This document shows, piece after piece, positions 1-8,747 of a stretch of DNA of 64,000 bases; position 1 is the first letter of the stretch; every line of letters begins with the position of its first letter. The position numbers and the translations under genes were made by a program. This stretch comes from WTJY01 sp045105475 (GTDB lineage: Bacteria; Chloroflexota; Anaerolineae; Promineifilales; Promineifilaceae), in the NCBI GenBank assembly GCA_045105475.1, contig JBGCDP010000102.1, forward strand, positions 1 to 64,000, written 5' to 3'. The notes beneath the pieces were generated by a model, which saw only the letters and a list, made by a program, of their open reading frames with translations, was not told the DNA's origin and did no database searches.

Positions 1-287
1 ACAATAGAAATATAATCTTGCGAGGAGAGCTTTTCGATAATGTGCCCAGCAGCTGCTCTAACTTTGTTGATCCGTTCACCCTTCATTGAAGTGGAGCGAT
101 CAATGACCAGAGAGATATTCAGCGGCAGGTTGTTTTTCGGGCGTGCAGCCGCAGGCGGCCGGATATCTGCAAGCAGATAGAGGATTTGAGTCGAATCTGA
201 CTGCTTTAACTGGCTCCCTGAGTCGAGTAGGCTAACCTGAATATTTTTTGAGTTATCGCTTGCAGAAAGAGGCTTGTTTTCGATCAT
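1..287 (-). CDS. VWA-domain protein, N-terminal part (cut by window edge)
   Basis: Reading the minus strand from an ATG at 287 gives an open frame of about 95 codons that runs off the left edge. The translation contains LPLNISLVIDRSTSMKGE at roughly residues 53-70. D-R-S-T-S matches the DxSxS metal-ion adhesion (MIDAS) motif of von Willebrand factor A domains and sits at the end of the first beta strand as expected. No signal peptide is visible, so a cytosolic protein is likely. It lies 142 bp downstream of the PP2C gene and follows the kinase gene on the same strand, so it probably belongs to the same signalling group. One CGGCCG at 156-161 lies inside it. The C-terminal part is unknown. Confidence 0.85.
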   Translation of the reverse strand, partial: MIENKPLSASDNSKNIQVSLLDSGSQLKQSDSTQILYLLADIRPPAAARPKNNLPLNISLVIDRSTSMKGERINKVRAAAGHIIEKLSSQDYISI

Positions 288-316
288 GTCAATCTATTTT
301 ACCGGAGAAGGTGACG

Positions 317-348
317 AATCGTCTAATTTGAGAGAATTAGAGACGATT
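317..348. other. Intergenic hairpin between PP2C and VWA genes
   Basis: Arms AATCGTCTAATT (317-328) and AATTAGAGACGATT (335-348) pair with a two-base bulge around a 6-nt loop. On the minus strand, the direction of transcription, no U-run follows, so it is not a normal terminator for PP2C. It could be an mRNA processing or stability element that lowers expression of the VWA gene. Function is not known. Confidence 0.4.
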
Positions 349-429
349 ATTTTTAAAAGCGTGGAAAGATTGGTTTATATTCAACAAACCTTACGGGTCT
401 TGTTACTCTCTAAAGTGGGTTTAAAAATG

Positions 430-1368
430 CTATAAGCGAAATGAGGTGAGCACCACAGAAATGTTATCAGTCGTTCCCCCTTCAATTGCGAGAGCAACGA
501 GTTGCTCACATCTATCTTGAAGTGAGATCTTGTTGTTTGCAATTACCTGCTGCATCATTGCATCTGGTGCTGAACCCCATAACCCATCACTGCAAATCAT
601 TAAGGTTCCTGTTTTAGGCAATGCACAGGTGAACATGTCGATTTCGACTTCAGCGCCTGTTATTGCTCTATAAAGCAAATTACGTCGAGGATGAACAGCT
701 GCCTCTTCAGGTGTTATTTCACCAGAGTCAATTAGCTGTTGAACATATGAATGGTCGTGCGTAATTTGTTTGAGTGCGCCTGAGCTTTCATCAAAAAGAT
801 AGGCCCTAGAATCACCAACATGGGCTAAGAACAAACGAGATTTGATGATAACGCCGCATGTTAGGGTCGTTCCGCCAATTTGTTCTGAATCATCAGTATG
901 AATTACTCTGCTGGCATCCTGCACCGCCCGCTTCATGATAGATTGAACCGGTTCAGTTACAGTCGTGTTACTCATGAGAGGGATCAAAATACGACTGAGC
1001 AAGTTTTGACAGACATAGTTGCTCACTGAGCGGCTAGCATTTGCTCCATCTGCGTGTCCACCCATGCCATCCGCTACTAATGAAATCGCCAATGGCACAA
1101 GTGGGGTTTCTCCTCCGCAGAGTGAAACAATAGACATCGCGGTGTCTTCATTTTGTTTGCGGTGGGTCCCAATATCGCTATGTTGGCCAGTTTGTATGAA
1201 AGGCTCTTCGCAAACTTTTGCTATGGCCAACGAAATGTCTGGCAACAGAACCGCGGCCTGCTTTGCTTTGGCTTGAGTTTTTTTGTCGAATGGTTCTGTT
1301 TGGATTCTATCTTCACTATCAGAGCCAGATTGACCTGGCTCTATATTGACGAAATGAGGATTTTTCAT
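430..1368 (-). CDS. PP2C-family Ser/Thr protein phosphatase
   Basis: 312-residue soluble phosphatase that removes phosphate from Ser/Thr residues using two metal ions. The PP2C motifs occur in order: RKQNED (70-75), DGMGGH (100-105), GGTTL (165-169), GDSRAYL (185-191), SDGLWG (260-265) and TTDN (299-302). The first ~60 residues are a polar, probably disordered extension before the catalytic domain. No membrane segment is seen. It starts 6 bp after the stop of the upstream kinase gene on the same strand, so the two are co-transcribed and probably act as a kinase/phosphatase pair. This stretch carries no CGGCCG, unlike most genes here. Confidence 0.95.
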   Translation of the reverse strand: MKNPHFVNIEPGQSGSDSEDRIQTEPFDKKTQAKAKQAAVLLPDISLAIAKVCEEPFIQTGQHSDIGTHRKQNEDTAMSIVSLCGGETPLVPLAISLVADGMGGHADGANASRSVSNYVCQNLLSRILIPLMSNTTVTEPVQSIMKRAVQDASRVIHTDDSEQIGGTTLTCGVIIKSRLFLAHVGDSRAYLFDESSGALKQITHDHSYVQQLIDSGEITPEEAAVHPRRNLLYRAITGAEVEIDMFTCALPKTGTLMICSDGLWGSAPDAMMQQVIANNKISLQDRCEQLVALAIEGGTTDNISVVLTSFRL

Positions 1369-1374
1369 GAAGGT

Positions 1375-3468
1375 TTAAACAGGCAGAGCATACAGATAAT
1401 GATCTGATGATCCAATATAAACTGTCCTGTTGGCGATTACTGGAGAAGAAATAACATGACTTCCAGTTTTATATTTCCAACGGAGCTTTCCCCGTTTGGT
1501 TGTGAGGCTGTAAACATATCCATCGGTCGAGCCAAAGTAAACGGCGTCTTCGTGGATAGCAGGTGACGAGGCTATTTGGCCATCTGTCTCCCAAGCCCAT
1601 AGCTGGCGGCCGGTATAGATATCAAGTGCGTACAATTTCCCATCGGCCGAACCGATAAAAAGAGTCTCATCCTTGATGACTGGGGATGAAATAATGGGGC
1701 GATTGGTGCGGGCACGCCAAACGGCCCACCCAGAATTTTCATCTAGAGCGTAGACCGTATTATCCATCGAGCCAACAAAAACCATGCCTTCGGCCGCTGC
1801 CGGGCTAGAAACAATCGACCTGCGGGCTTGGAACTGCCACTTCACTTTACTTTTTGGGTCGAGGGCGAAAACATATCCTTCGTTGGTTCCAAAAATAATC
1901 GCATCGTCTGTTAGTAATGGAGACGATCTAATCGGACCATGCGCATTGACCTTCCATACAGAACGGCCGGTAGACGTGTTGACCGCATGCAGGTGTGAAT
2001 CGTCAGAGCCGAAGAAAACATAGCTGTATTGAGTTGTTGGAGATGAATAAACAGCGCCTTTCGTTTGGTAGCGCCAGCGTAAACGTCCGTTATGTCGATT
2101 GATGCAGTATAAATGTTGATCAGAAGAGCCGATGAAAACATCATCTTCATGCACGGCTGGAGCTGAACCAATCCCGTCAGTAGCGGGATATTTCCACTTG
2201 AAGCTTCCGTCTCGAAGATCAACGGCATACAAATTGTTGTCATATGCACCCACATAAACCATTTGCTCCGAAATCGCTGGTTTTGAGCGGATTTCATCTT
2301 CACATTTAAATTGCCAGATCGGTTTGATTTCAGGGCCATCGCTCACATAGTTTGGGATATCCTGTGCGGGTGGTTGCCCAATCTGGCCTCCCATCTGCCC
2401 AATTGGAGGTTGTCCTACAGGCTGTTGGGGGTAGGTCTGTTGTGGATATGCTTGCCCTTGTGGCTGCTGATACTGGCCTGGTGCTTGCGTTTGTTGTGGT
2501 GGGACTTGCCCTACATTTGGAGGGGGTGGTGTTTGTTGAGTGACCCCTGCACTTCCGGGCCATAAGAATCCGGTTTTGCTTGAGGCCGAATTCAGCTGGC
2601 TGAGGGCTTGTTTTAACTCTCCGGCATTTTGATATCGATTGACCGGCTTGTATGAAATACAGCGATTAACAATTGCAACAAAGGCGTCTGCAACCTCAGG
2701 ATTTGAGTCTTTGATCGGCCGTTCGTGCCATGAGAATGGTGGCTCTAGGCGCGGATCACGCAAGGTAAGCAGATGGTGCATCGTGGCACCCAGGGCGTAG
2801 ACATCCCCGGCCGGGCTTGATTCACCTCGATATTGTTCAGGAGGTGAGTAGCCTTCCGTCCCGATCATTGTGCCGCGCGCACCTTCTTGGAAAATTTTTG
2901 CAATACCAAAGTCAATGAGCCGTACACGGCCGTGTTGATCTAGCATTAAATTTGAAGGTTTTAAGTCACGGAAAACAATTGGCTCAGGTTTTTGATTATG
3001 CAGATAAACCATTACCTCACAGACTTGAAGCGCCCATTTTAAGACCTCTTCTTGGGAGCATGGTTCCTTACGGGTTGCAGCTACACCTTCTAAGTCTTTT
3101 CCTCGAATAAACTCCATGACGAGGTAGTTGCTGTCTCCCTCGGAAAAATAATCGAAGACTTCTGGAATGGCAGGATGTTCAAGGGTCGCTAAAATGCTGG
3201 CTTCAGTTTCGAAGGTTTTTTGAGCGAGTTCACGCGTCGCCTTACTTTTAGAGATAGTCACCATCTCTTTAATGGCGCAGAGGCGAGTGACGGCCGCAAA
3301 GCGCATGTCACGGGCTTGATAAACTGAGCTAAAACCACCGACGCCCAAAGTACCCATAATGCGATACCGATTTTGTAAAAGGTATCCTGGCTTCAGCTGA
3401 GATCGACTTCGAGAGCTTTTTTTAGGTTGTTTATCAGTGTTTAGTTGACGGGTAGATGAACCATCCAT
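1375..3468 (-). CDS. Ser/Thr protein kinase with C-terminal PQQ-like beta-propeller
   Basis: 697 residues. Kinase domain about 36-290: glycine loop GVGGF (42-46), ATP lysine in CAIKEM (K67), FRDLKPSN (166-173, Phe replacing the usual His of HRD), DFG (186-188) and GTEGYSPPEQY in the activation segment. A Pro/Gln-rich linker follows (about 302-370). Residues ~380-697 hold seven or eight repeats with cores such as 'SSPVI...VFIGSADGKLYALD', typical of PQQ-type propellers, which probably bind a ligand or partner. No transmembrane helix is visible, so unlike classical PknB the propeller would be cytosolic. First gene of the kinase-PP2C-VWA group; the 300-bp upstream gap is shared with divergent moaC. 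Confidence 0.95.
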   Translation of the reverse strand: MDGSSTRQLNTDKQPKKSSRSRSQLKPGYLLQNRYRIMGTLGVGGFSSVYQARDMRFAAVTRLCAIKEMVTISKSKATRELAQKTFETEASILATLEHPAIPEVFDYFSEGDSNYLVMEFIRGKDLEGVAATRKEPCSQEEVLKWALQVCEVMVYLHNQKPEPIVFRDLKPSNLMLDQHGRVRLIDFGIAKIFQEGARGTMIGTEGYSPPEQYRGESSPAGDVYALGATMHHLLTLRDPRLEPPFSWHERPIKDSNPEVADAFVAIVNRCISYKPVNRYQNAGELKQALSQLNSASSKTGFLWPGSAGVTQQTPPPPNVGQVPPQQTQAPGQYQQPQGQAYPQQTYPQQPVGQPPIGQMGGQIGQPPAQDIPNYVSDGPEIKPIWQFKCEDEIRSKPAISEQMVYVGAYDNNLYAVDLRDGSFKWKYPATDGIGSAPAVHEDDVFIGSSDQHLYCINRHNGRLRWRYQTKGAVYSSPTTQYSYVFFGSDDSHLHAVNTSTGRSVWKVNAHGPIRSSPLLTDDAIIFGTNEGYVFALDPKSKVKWQFQARRSIVSSPAAAEGMVFVGSMDNTVYALDENSGWAVWRARTNRPIISSPVIKDETLFIGSADGKLYALDIYTGRQLWAWETDGQIASSPAIHEDAVYFGSTDGYVYSLTTKRGKLRWKYKTGSHVISSPVIANRTVYIGSSDHYLYALPV

Positions 3469-3768
3469 AATGAATCAATTTTGTTTCGTGAAATGTGTAA
3501 TTATTTAGCTGAGGAAAATAACAACTCTGTCCCCTGTGTATTTGATTCCTCTAACCCGCTTTTCCCGTAAATATGGCATTCACTGAATAATTACTGAGAA
3601 TAAATTTATAATCGCAGTGAATAGAATACTGGCTATGCTAAGTGACTGCAAGTGGACTAGCATATGAATTTGTAAAATATCAATATGATCAGGCTAAAAC
3701 TGTTGATGATTGTCAGTGAATATCTGGCTTAAAAAAGGTTTTTTTCGCTGATTGGATATAATTCAAAG
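3469..3768. other. Divergent intergenic region, kinase gene / moaC
   Basis: 300 bp, AT-rich, with no open frame of note. It must hold the kinase promoter (minus), which I could not place with confidence, and the moaC promoter (plus), whose -10 box is at its right end. No Moco-riboswitch-like structure was recognised. Confidence 0.6.
3757..3762 (+). promoter_or_regulatory. -10 box of moaC, leaderless transcript predicted
   Basis: A perfect TATAAT ends exactly 6 nt before the ATG of moaC, which would place the transcription start on or beside the A of the ATG. There is no Shine-Dalgarno sequence, and no good -35 box is visible. The same spacing recurs before rarA and the M20 peptidase gene. 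Confidence 0.55.
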
Positions 3769-4263
3769 ATGTCAAAACTTACGCATTTAGATGCCGACGG
3801 CCGTGCCCGTATGGTTGATGTTGGTCAAAAAGCTGTGACACAGCGTGTTGCTGTTGCTCAAGGGTCAGTTGAGATGCACCCTGAAACTCTCCAGTTGATT
3901 ATGGCTGGAAACATGAAGAAGGGAGACGTTCTAACAATCTCTCAGCTGGCGGGGGTGATGGGGGCAAAAAGAACGTCAGATCTGATCCCTTTATGCCATC
4001 CACTTGCCCTGAATCAAATCAAAGTAGCGTGCATCCTCAATCAAGAGAATAATTGTATTGATATTGAAGCGGTTGCTAAGGTCAGCGGTAAAACTGGGGT
4101 TGAGATGGAAGCCTTAACGGCAGTATCTGTCTGTGCTCTGACGATTTATGACATGGCTAAAGCGGTTGATAGAGAAATGAAAATCAAAGATATTCGCCTT
4201 GTCTATAAGGAAGGCGGAAAATCTGGAGAATATCGAGCAGACGGCTATGTGCCAAGCGAATAA
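3769..4263 (+). CDS. moaC: Cyclic pyranopterin monophosphate synthase MoaC
   Basis: 164 residues, the normal family length. Converts the MoaA product (3',8-cyclo-7,8-dihydro-GTP) to cyclic pyranopterin monophosphate in molybdenum cofactor synthesis, in the cytosol. Family motifs: SDLIPLCHPL (70-79), EMEAL (112-116) and DMAKAVDR (128-135), in which D128 and K131 occupy the positions of the E. coli catalytic pair. It is followed after 5 bp by a moaD-moaE fusion, forming a two-gene molybdopterin operon; moaA is not in the window. The ATG start is supported by the TATAAT 6 nt upstream. Confidence 0.97.
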   Translation: MSKLTHLDADGRARMVDVGQKAVTQRVAVAQGSVEMHPETLQLIMAGNMKKGDVLTISQLAGVMGAKRTSDLIPLCHPLALNQIKVACILNQENNCIDIEAVAKVSGKTGVEMEALTAVSVCALTIYDMAKAVDREMKIKDIRLVYKEGGKSGEYRADGYVPSE

Positions 4264-4268
4264 ACTGT

Positions 4269-4985
4269 ATGGAAATTGAGATTAGATTGTATGCAACCCT
4301 GCGGGATAAAGTTGGTAAGCGACGTATAACGATTGAGTTTGATGACCCTTTTGATGTAAAAGGGTTAACTGAAGCTGTTAAAGCTAAATACCCGATTATG
4401 GCTGAATCAGTTGACTCGGCCGTTGTATCGGTCAATCGTGCCTTTGCAACAATGGATACACCAGTGCAAGCTGGCGATGAGATTGCGATGTTTCCTCCGG
4501 TCAGTGGGGGGAGCAACTTTCCCTATCCAACTTATTTTGCTTTAGCAGAAGACACACCTGACCTAAATGAAATTAATCGAGCCTTAACTCAACCGGATGT
4601 CGGGGCTATTATTACATTTTCAGGCGCAGTTCGTGGAAGTACTGACCGGGAAGGGATGCCGGAGCAAACGATCCATCTTGAATATGAATCGTATAGTGAA
4701 ATGGCTATTGAACGCATGGAGCAAATTGCATTCGAAATCTGGGAAAAATTTCCTCGGGTAAAAGGGGTTGCAATTGTGCAGCGCATCGGCCGCTTAGCTG
4801 TGGGTGAGTGTACAACTTTGGTTGCATGTGCTGCTGGGCATCGTGACCAAGGGGCTTTTGAGGCGGCTCGATATGGGATTGATCGGTTAAAAGAAATTGT
4901 TCCTGTTTGGAAAAAAGAAGTTGGGGATGGAGATTCGGTTTGGGTAGAAGGCTCTTACAAACCAACTCCGGCCGATAACTTGTAA
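4269..4985 (+). CDS. MoaD-MoaE fusion, molybdopterin synthase (MoaX-type)
   Basis: 238 residues joining both subunits of molybdopterin synthase, which inserts the two dithiolene sulfurs into cyclic pyranopterin monophosphate. Residues 1-81 are the ubiquitin-like MoaD part ending FPPVSGG, with Gly-Gly at 80-81. Residues ~85-238 are MoaE, with GAIITFSGAVRG, ESYSEMA, GHRDQGAFEAAR and PVWKKE, which holds the catalytic lysines. In separate MoaD the C-terminal glycine must be free to form the thiocarboxylate; here it is internal, so cleavage after Gly81 is expected, as reported for mycobacterial MoaX. Five bases separate it from moaC. Confidence 0.95.
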   Translation: MEIEIRLYATLRDKVGKRRITIEFDDPFDVKGLTEAVKAKYPIMAESVDSAVVSVNRAFATMDTPVQAGDEIAMFPPVSGGSNFPYPTYFALAEDTPDLNEINRALTQPDVGAIITFSGAVRGSTDREGMPEQTIHLEYESYSEMAIERMEQIAFEIWEKFPRVKGVAIVQRIGRLAVGECTTLVACAAGHRDQGAFEAARYGIDRLKEIVPVWKKEVGDGDSVWVEGSYKPTPADNL

Positions 4986-5202
4986 AAATGCGCTTAGGGT
5001 TCTGATCTTTGATGCTTAATTCTTTGCTGAAATTAATCTAAATTAAACAAAAACGCGCGATATGGAGCCTGTTTTGTAAATAAGCATAACCATAAGCGGT
5101 ATTTCGGTGTTTATGCATTCGTGGACCTAAAATCCATAAAAATGTTTAACCGGCTCAATTCGGGACATTCCCGCTACGCCGTGTTACCAGGAGAATGAGG
5201 AA

Positions 5203-6447
5203 ATGAATAATGGAATCAGACGTGTTGTCATCACAGGGTTAGGGGCTGTAACACCCGTGGGCCACAATGTGACTGAAAGCTGGGCTGCAATCGTGGCAGG
5301 CAAAAGCGGCTTTTCCAACACAAGTGAGCAGGTAGATATCGCCGACATGCCAATTGGTGGTGTTTGTGAAGTAAAAGGCTGGGATGGTACAGAAAAAGTT
5401 GGGCGTAAAGAGTCACGTCGAATGGATCGTTTCCAGCAGTTTGTTCATGTCGCGGCCGCAGAAGCGATGGCTCAATCTGGTCTGCAAGTGACAGATGAAA
5501 ATCGCCATCGAATTGGTACGTACATGGGGACTGGAGTCGGTGGTGTACAGACTCTAATAGGCACCGAACATACGCTACAAGATCAAGGGCATCGTCGAGT
5601 TAGCCCATTTGCGATTACGATGATTATGCCTAACGGGGCAGCTGGCATGACGGCGATTGAATATGGTTTGCAAGGACCCGCTATGACAACTACTACAGCC
5701 TGTGCGGCTGGAACAGATGGTGTCGGCAATGGTTTTATGGCTGTACGCTTAGGTATTGTCGATGCTGCTATTGTTGGTGGTAGCGAAGCCCCAGTTACAA
5801 GGGTAACGATGGCAGCTTTCGCAAAAGCAGGCGCATTATCAAAACGAACTGAAGGGACGCCTAGCCCGTTTGACAAAGAACGAGATGGATTTGTTGCCGG
5901 CGAGGGTGCTGGTGTTCTTGTTATTGAAACGCTAGAAAATGCTAAAGCACGTGGAGCTAATATCTTGGCTGAAATTGTTGGCTTTGGTCAAACGTGCGAT
6001 GCTTACCACATTACTGCACCTGTCTCTACTGGTGAAGGCGCAACCAGAGCGATTAAAAACGCTATCAGCATGGGTGGCTATCGGCCGGAAGATGTTGATT
6101 ATATGAATGCACATGGCACAGGTACCCGCTTAAATGATTCAATAGAGACAACTGCCATTAAAGGCGCACTTGGTGAGCATGCTTATAAAGTAGCTATTAG
6201 CTCAACAAAATCAATGACAGGGCATGGGATGGGTGCTACCGGTGCAATCGAAACTGTATTTTGCGCTCTTTCATTGCGTGATCAAATTGCGCCACCAACA
6301 GTTAGCCTTGTTGAAGCAGATCCGGAATGTGACCTTGACTACGTTCCTGGGGAAGCCCGAAAAATGCCAATTAACTTAGTTACAAACCATGCATTTGGGT
6401 TCGGTGGTCATAATGCAGTTTTGGCTTTAGCCAAATATCAAGATTAA
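5203..6447 (+). CDS. fabF: Beta-ketoacyl-ACP synthase II
   Basis: 414 residues, full length. Condenses malonyl-ACP with acyl-ACP in fatty acid elongation. The Cys-His-His triad is C167 (in TTTTACAAG), H304 (in NAHGTGTRLNDS) and H341 (in SMTGHGMG), almost at the E. coli FabF positions. The C-terminal NHAFGFGGHNAVL is typical. It is a single-gene unit: the start at 5203 has a purine-rich ribosome site (GGAG and GAGG just upstream) and a strong terminator follows. No acyl carrier protein gene is adjacent. Confidence 0.97.
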   Translation: MNNGIRRVVITGLGAVTPVGHNVTESWAAIVAGKSGFSNTSEQVDIADMPIGGVCEVKGWDGTEKVGRKESRRMDRFQQFVHVAAAEAMAQSGLQVTDENRHRIGTYMGTGVGGVQTLIGTEHTLQDQGHRRVSPFAITMIMPNGAAGMTAIEYGLQGPAMTTTTACAAGTDGVGNGFMAVRLGIVDAAIVGGSEAPVTRVTMAAFAKAGALSKRTEGTPSPFDKERDGFVAGEGAGVLVIETLENAKARGANILAEIVGFGQTCDAYHITAPVSTGEGATRAIKNAISMGGYRPEDVDYMNAHGTGTRLNDSIETTAIKGALGEHAYKVAISSTKSMTGHGMGATGAIETVFCALSLRDQIAPPTVSLVEADPECDLDYVPGEARKMPINLVTNHAFGFGGHNAVLALAKYQD

Positions 6448-6473
6448 TGTTGAGATCATACTAAATAATGATT

Positions 6474-6508
6474 GAGGCTGTGGGTTTTCCTACAGCCTCT
6501 TTTTTTTT
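6474..6508 (+). terminator. Rho-independent terminator after fabF
   Basis: Stem GAGGCTGTGGG / CCTACAGCCTC (one G-U pair) with a TTTT loop, followed by nine T. Confidence 0.9.
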
Positions 6509-6655
6509 GGATTATTTTGCATCTGGTTTAGAATTCAGGCTTATTCATCAATTGGTTCAATAAACACAAAGTGGGCAGTTCATTTAAGAATTGCTTTTAA
6601 AGAGTGAGTTGCCCTCTCTGTGTTTGTTTATTTGCATAGCTAAATTTACTTTAGA

Positions 6656-6676
6656 TTTCAACCGAATCGGTTGAAA
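6656..6676. promoter_or_regulatory. 21-bp palindrome upstream of rnc (operator-like)
   Basis: TTTCAACCGA and its complement TCGGTTGAAA flank a single central base at 6666: ten perfect base pairs each side. It lies 32-52 bp before the rnc start, where a repressor or activator could bind; no U-run follows, so it is not a terminator. The binding protein is unknown. Confidence 0.5.
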
Positions 6677-6707
6677 AAGATCTATGCTTAAACATTCAGG
6701 AGTATAA

Positions 6708-7448
6708 ATGGAAGACTTATTGGCCCTTGAAGATCGGTTAGGGATACCGATTAACGATTTTGCATTAATGGGAACTGCACTCACCCATCGTTCCTATTTA
6801 AATGAACACCCTGATATTATCGAAGATAATGAGAGGTTAGAATTTTTGGGTGACGCCGTCATTGATTTAATCGTTGCTGATTATTTATTTTCGAATTTCC
6901 CTAAAATGGCAGAAGGAGAGATGACATCTTTACGTTCAGCTTTGGTTCGTGCCGAAACCTTGGCCGAATTCGCAGTAGAGCTCGGGGTAGACACTGCACT
7001 TAGGTTAGGTTCTGGTGAAATAGATAATGGAGGGCGGAAACGGACACCTACATTATGCGCTGCTTTTGAAGCGGTTATGGGCGCCACCTACTTAGATGCT
7101 GGTTATCATGAGACTCAGAAGTTTTTAGTCAAAGTACTTGAGCCTAAACTGACTTTTATTATGGAAAATGCTTTGCATAAAGATGCACGGAGTGAGTTCC
7201 AGATATGGGCGCAGGCAAAGTATGGCGATACACCCAAATATGAAGTTGTGGAAGTGACTGGTCCAGACCATGATCGACGATTTACAGTTCAAGTATTAGT
7301 TGAGAGTGAGCCTTGGGGAAAAGGGACCGGCCGATCTAAGCAAGTTGCCGCCCATGAGGCGGCCGGGTGCGCTATGGAAAACATGCGTGCATTCGAGGCT
7401 GGTACAGGAAGTGCTCCTCCGTCTCAAGAGGCCTTAGAGAACAATTAA
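6708..7448 (+). CDS. rnc: Ribonuclease III
   Basis: 246 residues. Cleaves double-stranded RNA in rRNA and mRNA processing. The N-terminal RNase III domain carries the signature ERLEFLGDAV (42-51; D49 is a metal ligand) and AAFEAVMGATYLD (118-130; E121 is the other key acid). Residues ~158-230 are a dsRNA-binding domain (SEFQIWAQ...AAHEAAGCAM). Oddity: the Asp two residues before FE (E. coli Asp114) is Ala118 here. The start at 6708 follows a good AGGAG. An SDR-family gene follows after 23 bp, probably in the same transcript. Confidence 0.95.
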   Translation: MEDLLALEDRLGIPINDFALMGTALTHRSYLNEHPDIIEDNERLEFLGDAVIDLIVADYLFSNFPKMAEGEMTSLRSALVRAETLAEFAVELGVDTALRLGSGEIDNGGRKRTPTLCAAFEAVMGATYLDAGYHETQKFLVKVLEPKLTFIMENALHKDARSEFQIWAQAKYGDTPKYEVVEVTGPDHDRRFTVQVLVESEPWGKGTGRSKQVAAHEAAGCAMENMRAFEAGTGSAPPSQEALENN

Positions 7449-7471
7449 ACTTAGCATTTTCTTGAAAACTT

Positions 7472-8326
7472 ATGAAAATATTTATCACAGGTGGGAGCAG
7501 CTATCTCGGCCGCCATGTTGTTCCTTTCTTTCATTCCCGCGGACATGAAGTTTGTCATACATGGTTCTCAACACCACCCAGTATCGACTTTCCAGGCCAA
7601 GCCATTCAAGTTGACATGCGTGATAATGAGCAACTGACTGAGGCTATTATTGGTTTTCAGCCAAATGCCATTATTCACCTAGCTGCATCCAATCGTAGCC
7701 CTACGGAAGATGAAATGGTCGATTCAATTATTAGTGGGGCTATGGCCGTCACTGATATAGCAAAATCTTTAAGCTGTCGATTGATCCACATGTCTACTGA
7801 TGTTGTCTTTGATGGATCACAGTCTCTATATAATGAAGAAACACCTGTTGCACCGCCGCATGCGTATGGGCGTGCTAAGGTTGAAGCTGAAAGGTTGGTA
7901 GGTAACTACTCAAATAGTGTCATTATCCGGCCGTCACTTATCTATAGTTTAAGGATTAAGGACCGTGGAATTGAGTGGGTAGAAGCTGCTCTAAACGAAG
8001 GTAAAGAAGTGACGCTGTTTACCGATCAAATGCGGATGCCAGTTTGGACTGAAACGCTTGCGGCCGCATGCTTGGAGTTAATCGACCATTCTCATTGCGG
8101 TTTGATTCATATCGTTGGTAACCAAAGGTTAAGTCGGGCTGAATTTGGGCAAAAAATGCTTGATTGGTGGGGTATCTATAATCGTGAAACATTACGATAT
8201 GCACCAACTCCTCCTAATGTACCTTGGCCTCAAGACTTAACGATGGACACTGAATTAGCAAATCGAATCTTGACAACCCCACTTCTAGGTGTCGATGAGG
8301 TTATAAGTAAATCGATAAGAGGCTGA
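7472..8326 (+). CDS. NAD(P)-dependent sugar-nucleotide reductase/epimerase (RmlD-like SDR)
   Basis: 284 residues, extended short-chain dehydrogenase. Rossmann signature ITGGSSYLGRHV at 4-15, HLAA at ~70, STDVVFDG at ~110 and catalytic YGRAK (Tyr-x3-Lys) at ~132. The STDVVFDG...PHAYGRAK pattern is that of dTDP-4-dehydrorhamnose reductases, so a deoxysugar role is possible, but no other sugar genes are adjacent and the substrate cannot be assigned. It lies 23 bp after rnc. No membrane or signal segments. Confidence 0.85.
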   Translation: MKIFITGGSSYLGRHVVPFFHSRGHEVCHTWFSTPPSIDFPGQAIQVDMRDNEQLTEAIIGFQPNAIIHLAASNRSPTEDEMVDSIISGAMAVTDIAKSLSCRLIHMSTDVVFDGSQSLYNEETPVAPPHAYGRAKVEAERLVGNYSNSVIIRPSLIYSLRIKDRGIEWVEAALNEGKEVTLFTDQMRMPVWTETLAAACLELIDHSHCGLIHIVGNQRLSRAEFGQKMLDWWGIYNRETLRYAPTPPNVPWPQDLTMDTELANRILTTPLLGVDEVISKSIRG

Positions 8327-8340
8327 TGTATTTAGTAGGG

Positions 8341-8395
8341 CCAGCTGTATTGCAAATCTATTAGTTTGATGGCTTGCAATACTGGATTAGTTTTT
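8341..8395 (+). terminator. Probable terminator after the SDR gene
   Basis: Inverted repeat GTATTGCAA (8347-8355) / TTGCAATAC (8374-8382) extended by CCAG/TGG with a small bulge, then ATTAGTTTTT. The 18-nt loop makes it weaker than the other terminators here. Confidence 0.45.
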
Positions 8396-8522
8396 GGCTT
8401 AAATTTTGAAGATGCCTACCCTCCAAATCAAAGTTGTTGCTGTAATATCCTCAACCAAAAAGCAGGTGAATTGGCTCTTTGATTTATGGTAATTTAGCGT
8501 TAACAAATCGTGATTCGAGGGG

Positions 8523-8552
8523 TTGACTTTTGTCCTAAGTCTATGCTAGACT
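8523..8552 (+). promoter_or_regulatory. Promoter of rpoD (housekeeping type, extended -10)
   Basis: TTGACT (8523-8528), an 18-bp spacer, then TAGACT (8547-8552) preceded by TGC, an extended -10. The predicted start near 8559 leaves a leader of about 190 nt before rpoD. No further structure was recognised in the rest of the 421-bp gap 8327-8747. Confidence 0.65.
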
Positions 8553-8747
8553 GCGCCAGCAGTTAAATAGTTTACACATCGGAAAAATTCACAAATAAAG
8601 CTCCGAAAAACTTGGAGTCAATGCATTGGGCAAAACTTTTTAGAGAAGATATACCCTATTTTAACTACGCTCTATTACACATAATGCTCCTTCCCACTAC
8701 TATTTCTGTACTCACCTTAATCCAAAACAAAAGAGGTTCAAACATAT

